The translations under genes and the position numbers were made by a program. The notes under the pieces are model-generated. The model did not search any database, had not been told where the DNA came from, and worked only from the letters and a program-made list of their open reading frames with translations. From assembly GCA_900551015.1 (NCBI GenBank), contig URUI01000013.1, positions 1-36,816 on the forward strand: DNA of 36,816 nt. The letters are read 5' to 3'. This document shows, in pieces, positions 23,120 through 32,350 of the stretch; position 1 is the stretch's first letter, and each line of letters starts with the position of its first letter. The stretch is from an uncultured Collinsella sp. (lineage in GTDB: Bacteria > Actinomycetota > Coriobacteriia > Coriobacteriales > Coriobacteriaceae).

Positions 23120-23758
23120 CTAGATCGAAAAGACGATCTTGCGGCAGTTCCAGAAGTATTGGGCGCCCGAGATGACGGTCAGGACAACGGCAACGGCGTA
23201 CAGGAAGCGCGACACCGAGTAGATGCCGAGCGTCAGCGCCAGCGGGCCAAGGTGCAAGCCGGCCATCGCAAAGACGCACAGGTAACCGCAGATGGAGACC
23301 ATCGTGGTCGCCGTCTTGTACTTGCCAAGCTTATCGGCGGCAACGACCACGCCGGCGGCACTCGCAACCATGCGCAGGGCGCTTACCAACAGCTCGCGGA
23401 ACAAGATGATGAACACGGACCAAACCGTCACGGTGCCAAAGTCCAAGAACAGCAGCAAGGCCGAGAACACGAGCAGCTTATCGGCGATGGGGTCCAAGAA
23501 CTTACCGAAATCGGTAATCTCGTTGCGCGAGCGCGCCAGGTAGCCGTCGACCTTATCGGTGCACGACAGGATCACATACAGAATGAAGGCAGCGGCGGCG
23601 AGCGGGCCGTCGAAGGTGCTCCAATCTGTACCGGCAACACTCGTGTGAGAAAGAGCCGACACGATCATGAACACCGGGATAAAGACGATGCGAACGCACG
23701 TCACGATGTTGGCGGGCGTCCAAACACTCGTCAGTTCCTTATTGCTCTCGTTTGCCAC
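23120..23758 (-). CDS. pgsA: CDP-diacylglycerol-glycerol-3-phosphate 3-phosphatidyltransferase
   Basis: A 212-residue membrane enzyme making phosphatidylglycerol phosphate, the precursor of PG and cardiolipin. The CDP-alcohol motif is intact (D68, D71-G72, A75-R76, G85, D89, D93), and WTPANIVTCVRI is the usual first-helix motif. Several membrane segments span the rest. It lies between rimO and the cinA-type gene in the conserved rimO-pgsA-cinA-recA order, which is why I call this copy, not the one at 2208, pgsA proper. Confidence 0.95.
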   Translation of the reverse strand: MANESNKELTSVWTPANIVTCVRIVFIPVFMIVSALSHTSVAGTDWSTFDGPLAAAAFILYVILSCTDKVDGYLARSRNEITDFGKFLDPIADKLLVFSALLLFLDFGTVTVWSVFIILFRELLVSALRMVASAAGVVVAADKLGKYKTATTMVSICGYLCVFAMAGLHLGPLALTLGIYSVSRFLYAVAVVLTVISGAQYFWNCRKIVFSI

Positions 23759-23767
23759 GATGCTCTC

Positions 23768-25117
23768 CTACTCCACAACATGGCCGATAAGCTCATAGCA
23801 GAAGCTATCGGTAAACTCGACCGTCAGAATATCGCCCACGGACGCCTCGCTGGCGTCCAAGTGCACCGCGCCATCGGAATCGGGCGCCTGGAACCAAGCA
23901 TGGCCGATCAGCTCGGCGCCGTCCTCGGTCTCCTCGATGCCGTCGACAATCACCTGGGCGCGCTCGCCCACATGTGCGGCGGTGGCGGCAAAACCGAGCG
24001 ACTCGGCCAGGTCCATGGCCTCCTGGGCGCGCTCGAGCTTGACCTCCTCATCGACCTGACCCTCCATCTTAGCGGCCAGGCTGCCCTCCTCCTGCGAGTA
24101 GGCAAAGACGCTCGTGTAGTCAAAGCCGACGGTGTCCATAAAGTCGATAAGGTCGCGGAACTCGTCGTCGGTCTCGGTCGGGAAGCCGACCATGGCCGTG
24201 GAACGGATCACGATGCCGGGGATACGCTCACGCAGATCGCGGAACAGGTCCTCGAGCTCCTGGCGCGAACCAGAACGGCGCATAGCCTTGAGGATGCGCG
24301 CGTCGCAGTGCTGCACGGGGATATCGATATAAGGCAGCACCTCGGGCGTATCGCGAATCGTATCGATAAGCTCGTCGGTCATGCCCTCGGGCTGCAGATA
24401 GAGCACGCGGACCCAGACGTTGTGCGGGCGCACGGACTCGGCGACGGCATGCAGCAGCTGCGCCAGATTGCGCGGCGAGCCATCGGTGACGTCTTCGTCG
24501 GCAAAGTCGGTGCCCCAAATACCCGTGTCCTGGCCGATCAGCACGATCTCGCGCACACCGCCGGCAACCAGGTCGCGTACCTCGGAGATAATGCTCTCGG
24601 CATTGCGCGAGTGATAACGACCGCGGATATACGGGATCATGCAGAAGCTGCAGAAGCGGTTGCAGCCATCGGAAATCTTGACGTAAGCAACGGCGCCCTC
24701 GACAGTGCGCTTGACTTGCGGAATATAGGCAGCGATCTCACGCTCGACACCCAGCACGCCATCGATGACCGCCACGATGCCGTTCTCCTCGTCGGCCTTC
24801 ACAAAGGCAGCGACCTCGGGCAGCTCGTCAGGCAGGTCGTCGCCATAGCGCGACGGCACACAGCCGCACATGACGATGGGACAAGAACGAACGCCGTCCT
24901 GAACCTCGTTGGCGAGCTCGAGCGTGGTCTCGATGCTCTCGGACGTTGCGGAGGCGAGGAACGAGCATGTATTGACGATGGCGATATCGGCATCCTGCGG
25001 GTCGAATGCCTCCTCGTAGCCCGCGGCGGTCAAAAGAGAACGCATGCGGTCGGTGTCAACCTCGTTCTTAGCGCACCCGAGGGTGATGTAGAGCACGGAG
25101 CCCAACGGTGTATCCAT
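23768..25117 (-). CDS. rimO: ribosomal protein S12 methylthiotransferase RimO
   Basis: Radical-SAM enzyme of 449 residues that methylthiolates a conserved aspartate of ribosomal protein S12. The N-terminal UPF0004 domain begins VLYITLGCAKNEVDTDRM, the radical-SAM triad is CNRFCSFC, and TRAM-type strands lie at the C-terminus (about 380-449). GCAKNxVD separates RimO from MiaB. AAAGGA is 12 bases before the ATG, longer than usual, so the exact start is slightly uncertain. It is nine bases upstream of pgsA. Confidence 0.95.
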   Translation of the reverse strand: MDTPLGSVLYITLGCAKNEVDTDRMRSLLTAAGYEEAFDPQDADIAIVNTCSFLASATSESIETTLELANEVQDGVRSCPIVMCGCVPSRYGDDLPDELPEVAAFVKADEENGIVAVIDGVLGVEREIAAYIPQVKRTVEGAVAYVKISDGCNRFCSFCMIPYIRGRYHSRNAESIISEVRDLVAGGVREIVLIGQDTGIWGTDFADEDVTDGSPRNLAQLLHAVAESVRPHNVWVRVLYLQPEGMTDELIDTIRDTPEVLPYIDIPVQHCDARILKAMRRSGSRQELEDLFRDLRERIPGIVIRSTAMVGFPTETDDEFRDLIDFMDTVGFDYTSVFAYSQEEGSLAAKMEGQVDEEVKLERAQEAMDLAESLGFAATAAHVGERAQVIVDGIEETEDGAELIGHAWFQAPDSDGAVHLDASEASVGDILTVEFTDSFCYELIGHVVE

Positions 25118-25144
25118 GTTGGAGAGCAGTCCTTTCGAATGATA

Positions 25145-25642
25145 TTAGCGGTAGTTGGTGAACTGCAGCGGCTGGCCGTAGTCCTGGTCGCGCAGGAATT
25201 GGATAACGGTCTGCAACGCGTCCTTCGAAGCAGAGGAAACACGCAGCTTGTCGGCCTCGATAGTCACCTTGACCTTGAGCTTTTGGTCCTTGATGTCCTT
25301 GTTGATCTTCTTGGCGGTCGTCTGGTCGATACCCTCGACGATATGGCCGAGCACGCGCACGGTGCCGCCCGATGCCGCCTGCGGAGCATCCCACGAGACA
25401 GCCTTGAGGTCGATGCCGCGCTTGATGAGCTTGGAGCTCAGCACGTCGATAATCTGCTTGGAGACAAAGTCGGCCGGGGCGTTGATCGTAAAGAGCTTGT
25501 CGCCCTTCGAAAGCTCGATCGTGGCGCCGGAATCCTTCAGGTCATAGCGCTGGGAAATCTCGCGCGTGGTTTGCTGGAAGGCGTTGTCGACCTCTTGCAT
25601 GTTGACCTCGGACACGACGTCGAAGCTGGAATCTTTAGCCAT
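25145..25642 (-). CDS. YajQ family nucleotide-binding protein
   Basis: A 165-residue protein of the YajQ family (two RNP-like domains); a Xanthomonas homologue binds cyclic di-GMP. It starts SSFDVVSEVNMQEVDNAFQQT and ends with the LQFTNYR terminus typical of the family. AAAGGAAACATC precedes the ATG. Its place between a RodZ-like gene and rimO is common in Coriobacteriia as far as I can judge. The ligand here is not known. Confidence 0.93.
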   Translation of the reverse strand: MAKDSSFDVVSEVNMQEVDNAFQQTTREISQRYDLKDSGATIELSKGDKLFTINAPADFVSKQIIDVLSSKLIKRGIDLKAVSWDAPQAASGGTVRVLGHIVEGIDQTTAKKINKDIKDQKLKVKVTIEADKLRVSSASKDALQTVIQFLRDQDYGQPLQFTNYR

Positions 25643-25668
25643 GATGTTTCCTTTCGCGTACGAGCGGC

Positions 25669-27162
25669 TTAATAGCTATCGTACGAATAGTCGGTAGAAT
25701 CGGTGGGCGTCTGGCCGTCAGTTGCGGTATCGGCGCCATCCGTGGACTGGGCATCGGTGCCGTCGGTGGTGTCGGCACCATCAGAACTTTCACCATTCTC
25801 GGAATCAGTCGTCTCCTTCTTGGGAACGGTGATCGTCACACGCGCCACGCCCGAGGTCTTGGTATCGTAACGGACCTTTTCGCCGTTCTTGGTAACGGTG
25901 ACATCGGAAGGCTTGGACGTGGTGATCTCGATCGAGGACTCGGGCGTGTACTCCTGCTCAAAGGGGCCAGTCGCCTGGGCGCCATAGACCGACTTTCCGT
26001 CGACCTTGACCTCAATCCACGCGGTCTTTCCCTTGGCAACGGAGACCTTAACCTTTGTGACCTCGTTCTCTTCCTTCTTGGCCGTCGTCTTGGCGGCGTC
26101 CGAATCAGTCGACTCGTCAGACGGCTCATCGGTGTCTTCGTCCTCGTCGACCGTTTCGGTCTTCTTAGAAGACTTCTTGGTCGTCGTCTTGGTAACAGCG
26201 GGCGTCTCGGGCGTGGTCTCGGGCGTCGAAGATGCGCAGCCGCGCAGAAGTACCACGATGAGCACGATCAGCAGCAACGCCACGGCACCGATGCCGGCGT
26301 AGACGATACGCGGATCGAGACCGTTGTTTTGAGGAGTACGGGAACCGCCGCGTCCACGACTGGAACTGCTGCGGCCGCCTCCCTGAGGCATACGACCACG
26401 ATTGCTGTCGGAACGGCCGCGATAGCCACCCTGGCCCTGAAGGCTGCACTGACCCGAGCGGGGCGCAAGTTCACCGCGGCCTTGATAGCCACGCTGGCCC
26501 GCACGCGGAGCCGAAGAGCGCTGGCCATACGGCTGTGGTTGAGAGCGAAGACGCGGCGTCACCTGCGTGGTATCGGCGTCCGCATAGCCACTGCGAGAGC
26601 GTCCGGTGGAGATACCACGGTGACCGCGATCAGAATAGCCGCCGTCGCCGTAGCCGGCACGAGGGTCACGCGCCACGCCGCGGGCAGCGGGAAGCGCACG
26701 GTCCTCGGGCATTGGCGTACTGCGGAACCGGTCACGCTGCGAGCGAATCTCCTCGCCCGAACCCGTCTCGGTAATATAACCGGCCTGCTGAGGACGCTGT
26801 CCATAGCGGGTCGAACGACCGCCCTGAACCATCAGGAAGCGCCCGTTATCGACAGAGGAACGCGAATTGACATAGCCGGCGGCGTCCTGAAAACGACCGC
26901 CCCGCTGCGACGTCTCGCGCTCGTATGCCATCAGCTCGTCAAAGTAGGCATTGACGACCTCGCGTGGATTGAGGCCCAAAAAGCGAGCATAGCTCGAAAT
27001 CATGCCCTGCGCATAGCCGCGCGGCGGCATCGAAGCAAAGTTACCGGTCTCGAAAAACTCGATGATCTGCGGCCTGATTTTGATGGTGTTGGCGACCTGC
27101 TGAATGGAAAGGCCCATTCGGCGACGCTGCTCGAGCAGCATGTCACCAAAGCGTGCAGCCAT
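25669..27162 (-). CDS. RodZ-like HTH membrane protein
   Basis: A 497-residue protein. An N-terminal Cro/RodZ-type helix-turn-helix (about 1-85: GDMLLEQRRRMGLSIQQVANT, PRGYAQGMISSYARFLG) is followed by a long Arg/Gly/Ser-rich cytoplasmic linker (about 95-283), one membrane helix (about 286-308), an acidic Ser/Thr/Lys spacer, and an extracytoplasmic DUF4115-like beta domain (about 370-450). It ends with an Asp/Thr/Ser tail. RodZ bridges MreB-like cytoskeleton and cell-wall synthesis. The long RG-rich linker is unusual for RodZ. It overlaps the ftsK stop (TGATG). Confidence 0.86.
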   Translation of the reverse strand: MAARFGDMLLEQRRRMGLSIQQVANTIKIRPQIIEFFETGNFASMPPRGYAQGMISSYARFLGLNPREVVNAYFDELMAYERETSQRGGRFQDAAGYVNSRSSVDNGRFLMVQGGRSTRYGQRPQQAGYITETGSGEEIRSQRDRFRSTPMPEDRALPAARGVARDPRAGYGDGGYSDRGHRGISTGRSRSGYADADTTQVTPRLRSQPQPYGQRSSAPRAGQRGYQGRGELAPRSGQCSLQGQGGYRGRSDSNRGRMPQGGGRSSSSRGRGGSRTPQNNGLDPRIVYAGIGAVALLLIVLIVVLLRGCASSTPETTPETPAVTKTTTKKSSKKTETVDEDEDTDEPSDESTDSDAAKTTAKKEENEVTKVKVSVAKGKTAWIEVKVDGKSVYGAQATGPFEQEYTPESSIEITTSKPSDVTVTKNGEKVRYDTKTSGVARVTITVPKKETTDSENGESSDGADTTDGTDAQSTDGADTATDGQTPTDSTDYSYDSY

Positions 27163-29939
27163 CAGAATCCTCCAAACTCACGATCTTCACGTGCCATCTC
27201 GGCGTCGACAGATTCCAGCGCGGCAAGCCCCTCCTCGTCCAACAGGACCTCGCGCGGCTTGGAACCGTCGGGCGGGCCGACGACACCCTTTTCTTCCAGC
27301 ATGTCCATAATACGCCCGGCACGCGCATAGCCAACCTTCAGACGACGTTGCAGGCCAGATGTGGAGCCAAGCTGCGATTCCACCACAATATGGGCGGCTT
27401 CCCAAATGAGCGGATCATCGTCTTGCGGCTCGGCGACTCCGGTGCGGACAATGCCGCCGCCACCAGCCATGGACATGGAAGCGGGCGCCACGGCGGACAG
27501 AATCTCCTCGTGGTAGTCGGGCTCGCTCTGCGACTTGACGAACTCGACAATCTCGTTGATTTCGTCGTCCGAGACAAAGCAGCCCTGGATACGGCGGGGC
27601 TTGCCCCAGTCGACCTTGGAGAACAGCATGTCGCCCAAACCGGTGAGCTTCTCGGCACCCATCTGGTCGATGATGACGCGCGAGTCGATGCCCGTGGCGA
27701 CGTTAAAGGCGATGCGGTTGGTGATGTTGGCCTTGATAAGGCCCGTCACCACGTTGGAGCTGGGGCGCTGCGTGGCAACGATAAGGTGAATACCGGCGGC
27801 ACGGCCCAGCTGTGCAATACGCACGATCGAGGCCTCGACATCCTTACCGGCGACCATCATCAGGTCAGAGAGCTCGTCAATGATAATGACCAGGTAGGGC
27901 ATCTTTTGCGGCGGGTTGTCGTAATGCTCAAACTCGCCGGCGGCCTGCTTTTCGTTATAGGTCGAAATCTTACGGACGTTGAGGCGTTCGAATACCTTCA
28001 GGCGGCGCTCCATTTCGGACACGGCCCACTGCAGGGCGCTCGCGGCCTGCTTGGGCTCGGTCACCACGGGCACATAGAGATGCGGCAGACCGTTATAGCC
28101 CGCAAGCTCGACGCGCTTGGGGTCGACCATGATCAGGCGAACGTCCTCGGGAAGGGCGCGCATGAGCAAGGTCGTGATGATGGAATTGATCATCACCGAC
28201 TTACCAGAACCGGTCGTACCGGCGATCAACAGGTGAGGCATCTTGGCGAGGTCGGCGACGACCGGCGTGCCCTCGGCGTCGCGGCCGATGGCAAGCTCGA
28301 GCGGACCGCCCTTCACATAGGGCAGCACGTCGCCCAGATTGACGTTCTGGCGCTTGCGGTTGGGAATCTCGATGCCCACGAGCGAGGTGCCGGGGATCGG
28401 GGCAAAGATACGAACCGACTGGGCGGCGAGCGAAAGCGCAATATCGTCCTCGAGGCTCGAAATCTTGCTCACGCGCTCGCCCTCGCCAGGTTGCAGCTTA
28501 AAGGTCGTCACCGTGGGGCCGGCGATCCAGCCGACCACGCGGGCACTGCGGCCAAACTCAAGCAAGGTGGATTGCAGTGACTCAGCGGTCTGCTCCAGCT
28601 CCTTATCCGAAGACGCGGCAGAAGCCGACTGCGGGTTGGCATGTAGGATTTCGAGCGGCGGAAGCTTGAGGCCGTCCTCTTCTTCGCCCTCGTTATCTGC
28701 GGCGCCGTCGTCCACTCCCCCATCACGAGCCGCAGCCGATTCGATAGCACTCGTGGCAGGCGCATCGGCAACCTTGGGATGCTTCAGGAAGTCGGGAATC
28801 TGAGGTGCGGCCGAGACGGGATTCACGGCAAACGGCGGCTCGGACTCGTCAATCTTATCGGGGTCGTCTTCCATCGAAAGCTGGCCGGTTACCTGGCCGC
28901 GCCTTGCATGGCGACGCGGCAGCAAAGTTGTCTTTGCGGTCTCAATCGGAGCCTCGTCGTCCTCGTCATCGCCCTCGGTAAGCTCAATCTCGCTATCGGA
29001 CCAAGATGGGTCGGGCTCACTCGTATTAAGCTTAGGCGCAGCCTTGCCCTTCTTGACATGGCGACGCGGCAGCAGCGTGGTCTTGGCCCGCTCGGCATCC
29101 ACGGCATCGGACACGTCAACAAACGGATCCTCGTCCTCGTCGTCATCCAAAACCGGGTCGACATCGCCACCCATGACCGTGGTCACCGCGGCGTCAGTCC
29201 CCTTCTGGCGCAGAATGCTAAGGTGCGGACGGGCGACGCCGGGAACCGACAGGGCCTCTTCATCGCCCCACGGGCTCGCATTGACATCGGCACGTCGACG
29301 CTCGGCAAAATCGGCAGCGCGATCGCGTGCGGAGCGCAAAACGCCACCCACCGAAAAGCCGATAATGACCAAACCAACGACGACAAGCCCCAGCAAGACA
29401 ACCATGGCGATAGGTTTACCCAGGGCGTTTTGCAAGGCACTTGCGATAAAGGCGCCAATGTAGCCGCCCGACACGGAAAGGTTCTGCGGCGTAAACATAA
29501 GGTCGCACGAATCGCTCGTGCCCGGCACCATCAGCGAAAGAATGGAGACGACGGCGATAAAGACCAAGGCGCCGCCCGCAACAGAGCGCACGTTGAGCGG
29601 CGAGTCCTCACCCAAAAAGAGCGTGGCGGCAAACAGCAAGATGACGATCGGCAGCACGTAGGCGCCCAGACCAAAGCCCAGGTGGTAGAAACCGGCAACC
29701 GCAGCCGTCACGGGCGCTGTTGCCGGAGAGATCACGGCAATGAAGGACGCGATCGCCAAAACGGCGATGACCACACCGGCGATATCGCGATTGGCCGAAG
29801 GCTCGACCAAGGGCTCAAACTCATCAAACTCGGACTCGTGGCCCTTATTGGCACGCAGATGGGAACCGGCACCCTTAGCAGATGCCGGTTGGTTGTTGGC
29901 CTTATTGACTTTGGCGTTTTGTGCAGATCCGCGCGCCAA
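27162..29939 (-). CDS. ftsK: DNA translocase FtsK/SpoIIIE
   Basis: A 925-residue septal DNA pump that clears chromosome ends during division. Four or so N-terminal membrane helices (about 50-205) precede an acidic linker with two copies of a KTTLLPRRH segment. The motor has Walker A AGTTGSGKS (about 575) and Walker B LVIIIDELSDLMM, and a C-terminal gamma winged helix reads KOPS-like sites (about 860-925). The start is a TTG at 29939: GGAGG lies six bases upstream and the rnj stop overlaps that leader. No closer ATG is available. Confidence 0.95.
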   Translation of the reverse strand: MARGSAQNAKVNKANNQPASAKGAGSHLRANKGHESEFDEFEPLVEPSANRDIAGVVIAVLAIASFIAVISPATAPVTAAVAGFYHLGFGLGAYVLPIVILLFAATLFLGEDSPLNVRSVAGGALVFIAVVSILSLMVPGTSDSCDLMFTPQNLSVSGGYIGAFIASALQNALGKPIAMVVLLGLVVVGLVIIGFSVGGVLRSARDRAADFAERRRADVNASPWGDEEALSVPGVARPHLSILRQKGTDAAVTTVMGGDVDPVLDDDEDEDPFVDVSDAVDAERAKTTLLPRRHVKKGKAAPKLNTSEPDPSWSDSEIELTEGDDEDDEAPIETAKTTLLPRRHARRGQVTGQLSMEDDPDKIDESEPPFAVNPVSAAPQIPDFLKHPKVADAPATSAIESAAARDGGVDDGAADNEGEEEDGLKLPPLEILHANPQSASAASSDKELEQTAESLQSTLLEFGRSARVVGWIAGPTVTTFKLQPGEGERVSKISSLEDDIALSLAAQSVRIFAPIPGTSLVGIEIPNRKRQNVNLGDVLPYVKGGPLELAIGRDAEGTPVVADLAKMPHLLIAGTTGSGKSVMINSIITTLLMRALPEDVRLIMVDPKRVELAGYNGLPHLYVPVVTEPKQAASALQWAVSEMERRLKVFERLNVRKISTYNEKQAAGEFEHYDNPPQKMPYLVIIIDELSDLMMVAGKDVEASIVRIAQLGRAAGIHLIVATQRPSSNVVTGLIKANITNRIAFNVATGIDSRVIIDQMGAEKLTGLGDMLFSKVDWGKPRRIQGCFVSDDEINEIVEFVKSQSEPDYHEEILSAVAPASMSMAGGGGIVRTGVAEPQDDDPLIWEAAHIVVESQLGSTSGLQRRLKVGYARAGRIMDMLEEKGVVGPPDGSKPREVLLDEEGLAALESVDAEMAREDREFGGF

Positions 29940-29940
29940 A

Positions 29941-31611
29941 CTAAACCTCCATGACGACCGGGATGATCATCGGACGGGTGCGCGTACGGCTCCAGATAAA
30001 GTTAGAGAGCGAATCGCGCACGGCCTTGCGAATGGCATCGGAACCGCTGCTGGTAAAGCTAAACTTACCCTTCTCGATCGTCTTCATAATGGACGCGGAA
30101 GCATCCTCGGAGAACTGGTCGTCGATGGCAAACGAGACGCCGCGGCCCGAGAACTCGATGGCCTCGATCTTCTTGTGTTTGAGGGAGACGATGGCAACGG
30201 CCGTGACCATACCGTCGTTGGCGAGCTTCTGGCGATCGCGCAGGACGATGGGGTCGGTATCGCCGATACGCAGGCCGTCGACGTAAACGACACCGGACTC
30301 GACGGGCGTACCGCGCTTGACGATACCACCGCGCATCTCGAGCGTGTCGCCGTTATCGAGGATAAAGATATGATCGTCCTTGATGCCCATCTTGCGGGCC
30401 AGCTGGGCATGGGCGCGCAGATGCACGGCCTCACCGTGAACCGGCATAAAGTACGTGGGCTTGGCCATGGCCATCAGGAGCTTGAGCTCCTCCTGGCTAC
30501 CGTGACCCGAGACGTGGACGAGAGCGCGGTTCTTATCCCACACGTCGCAGCCGAGCTTGGCCAGGCTGTTGACGACCTGCTGGACGGCCTTCTCGTTGCC
30601 AGGAACGGGAGTTGCCGAAAGGATAACGGTATCGCCCTCGTGGATGGAGAGCGTCTTGTGCTCGCCATTGGCCATGCGGGACAGGGCCGACAGCGGCTCG
30701 CCCTGCGAACCAGTGCACATGACGACGATCTTGTCGTCAGGCAGGTTATCAATATCGAAGGCATCGATGATATCGGCATCATCGATGTTGAGATAACCGA
30801 GCTCGCGCGCCACGCGGGTGTTCGTGAGCATGGAGCGACCGGTCACAACGACCTTACGGCCGCACTTGCGGGCGGCATCGCAGATCTGCTGCAAACGATG
30901 GATGTGGCTCGAGAACGATGCGACGAACACGCGACCCGGGGCGTTCTTGATGGCGTGCAGCAGGTTGGGACCAACCTCGGCCTCGGACTTGGTAAAGCCG
31001 GGAACCGTGGCATTGGTGGAGTCGGAAAGCAGCAGGTCGATGCCCTGCTTGGCAAAGCGGCTGATAGCGGCATAGTCGGGCGTGACGCCATCGATGGGCG
31101 TCTGGTCGAGCTTAAAGTCGCCGGTGTGCATAACGGTGCCCTGATTGGTGCGGATGAACACGCCCAGAGCGCCGGGGATGGAGTGCGTCATCGAGAAGAA
31201 GTCGAGCGAGATGCCGCCGAGGTTGACATGGCTGCCGCCCTTGACCTCGCGGAACTTGGGTGCGCGGATGCGGAACTCGGAGAGCTTGCCCTCGATAAAA
31301 CCGAGCGTCAGCTTGCTCGAGAAGATGGGCACCTTGTTGTTGAGGTCCTGCAGCAGATACGGAAGCGATCCGGTGTGGTCCTCGTGGCCGTGAGTGACGA
31401 TGATACCGCGGAGCTTCTCCTCGTTCTCCAGAACGTAGGTGTAGTCGGGAAGCACCAGATCGATACCGGGCTGGGAGTCATCCGGGAACATGAGACCGGC
31501 GTCGACGAGCACCATGTCGTCGCCGCACTCGAAGACCGTCATGTTCTTGCCGATGCCATCAAGGCCGCCGAGCGGGATGATCTTCAAGGGAGATGATTTT
31601 TTAGCTGCCAT
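29941..31611 (-). CDS. rnj: ribonuclease J
   Basis: Metallo-beta-lactamase/beta-CASP ribonuclease of 556 residues with 5'-3' exo- and endonuclease activity. The zinc motif HGHEDHTG is at about residues 76-83, SHIHR and VSGHGSQEE match beta-CASP motifs, and a C-terminal domain follows. AAAGGA is about 14 bases before the ATG, a long spacing. It heads the minus-strand run that continues into ftsK, with its stop inside the ftsK ribosome-site region. A second decay enzyme, RNase Y, is at 18659. Confidence 0.95.
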   Translation of the reverse strand: MAAKKSSPLKIIPLGGLDGIGKNMTVFECGDDMVLVDAGLMFPDDSQPGIDLVLPDYTYVLENEEKLRGIIVTHGHEDHTGSLPYLLQDLNNKVPIFSSKLTLGFIEGKLSEFRIRAPKFREVKGGSHVNLGGISLDFFSMTHSIPGALGVFIRTNQGTVMHTGDFKLDQTPIDGVTPDYAAISRFAKQGIDLLLSDSTNATVPGFTKSEAEVGPNLLHAIKNAPGRVFVASFSSHIHRLQQICDAARKCGRKVVVTGRSMLTNTRVARELGYLNIDDADIIDAFDIDNLPDDKIVVMCTGSQGEPLSALSRMANGEHKTLSIHEGDTVILSATPVPGNEKAVQQVVNSLAKLGCDVWDKNRALVHVSGHGSQEELKLLMAMAKPTYFMPVHGEAVHLRAHAQLARKMGIKDDHIFILDNGDTLEMRGGIVKRGTPVESGVVYVDGLRIGDTDPIVLRDRQKLANDGMVTAVAIVSLKHKKIEAIEFSGRGVSFAIDDQFSEDASASIMKTIEKGKFSFTSSGSDAIRKAVRDSLSNFIWSRTRTRPMIIPVVMEV

Positions 31612-31827
31612 AGGTTAGTGTGGTTTCCTTTCTTCGAAACGGGTCTGGAACAACCGACGGGGCGCTTCTGGCAAACCGACCGCCGGGAACGTACAAACAT
31701 GCATCGCAGAGTCGATGCAATAACCACAGTATGATACCCATTTGCCCACCAACAGACCACCCATGCATCAAAGCCCCATCTGAACCGGTCTATCCCGCCG
31801 GTTTCCCGTGGGGCGGGCACTGATGAA

Positions 31828-31882
31828 GTTTCCTGCTCTACAGTCCTGCTCACGACGGAGGCCACATTAAGTGGCCTCCTGT
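31828..31882. repeat. 55-bp direct repeat, copy 1, with internal 9-bp hairpin
   Basis: This segment is identical over 55 bases to the last 55 bases of the window. It contains a perfect hairpin, GGAGGCCAC (31857-31865) and GTGGCCTCC (31871-31879), with an ATTAA loop. There is no T-tract. It looks like a dispersed intergenic repeat or small structured RNA. Confidence 0.92.
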
Positions 31883-32054
31883 TCGTGCGGAACTCGCGAT
31901 AAAGTTCATATGCGGCCGTTGGCGCCCGGGCAGCGCCGGGGACCTTTCTGTATCGATATAGCTTCTGAGCTGGATCGGCGTCGACAACGTCCAGCAAGGT
32001 TAACCAGCCTGCGTCGAATTTCCGGCGTTCTTTAGCTGAAAGAAAAAGTTGGTG

Positions 32055-32100
32055 TGCGGAGCTTTGCTCCGCATTTGGGATGGGAGCTCCCGCGGCTCCC
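32055..32100. repeat. Two adjacent GC hairpins
   Basis: TGCGGAGC (32055-32062) pairs with GCTCCGCA (32066-32073) around TTT, and GGGAGC (32082-32087) pairs with GCTCCC (32095-32100). Neither is followed by a strong T-run. They may end a short transcript from the left. Confidence 0.6.
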
Positions 32101-32205
32101 GAGGGGGCATCTCTCATGCAAAAACTTTTGTCGGGTAAAGTCCGAGGTTAGTGGCGTTTTATAACGAGAAATTCAAAAAAGTTGAAAATTCATTACTTAT
32201 TTGCG

Positions 32206-32234
32206 TTGACTTTAGGTAGCTAAAGTTTCATACT
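32206..32234 (+). promoter_or_regulatory. cstA promoter
   Basis: TTGACT (32206-32211) and CATACT (32229-32234) are separated by 17 bases. Transcription from about 32241 would give a leader of roughly 235 bases before cstA. Confidence 0.75.
32209..32226. promoter_or_regulatory. Palindromic operator candidate in the cstA promoter
   Basis: ACTTTAG (32209-32215) and CTAAAGT (32220-32226) are a perfect inverted repeat with a four-base spacer. It overlaps the -35 and the promoter spacer, an ideal repressor position. The regulator is unknown. Confidence 0.6.
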
Positions 32235-32305
32235 GCTTTTCATCCACTGGGGGATGTGAACACGCACGGATTGTTCGCATCATGATTGAAGAGGATTTCC
32301 TAGAC

Positions 32306-32350
32306 ATGTTCACGCATCAGCTAAACATTATCAGCGTAGTAATTATCTGA
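32306..32350 (+). CDS. Putative 14-residue leader peptide (MFTHQLNIISVVII)
   Basis: A short frame with AGAGGA ten bases upstream ends in consecutive Ile and Val codons, including the otherwise uncommon GTA-GTA and CTA. It lies between the cstA promoter and a strong terminator, the position of an attenuator leader peptide. The frame itself contains CGCATCAG (32313-32320), able to pair with CTGATGCG (32347-32354), which spans its stop codon. The coding status is inferred, as there is no direct evidence of translation. Confidence 0.5.
   Translation: MFTHQLNIISVVII

Noticed and set aside
22631..25672. 1013-codon plus-strand frame opposite cinA-pgsA-rimO-yajQ
   Set aside because: It crosses four well-supported minus-strand genes and has His/Asp/Arg-rich shadow composition with no domain.
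29740..31596. 618-codon plus-strand frame opposite rnj
   Set aside because: Shadow of RNase J; no ribosome site and no domain.
31828..31882. Rho-independent terminator
   Set aside because: The 9-bp hairpin is strong, but neither side has a T-run, and identical flanking sequence in both copies points to a repeat instead.
31584..32117. 177-codon open frame on the minus strand before rnj
   Set aside because: It overlaps the rnj start, runs through the 55-bp repeat and the GC hairpins, has no ribosome site or recognisable domain, and its composition is not protein-like.
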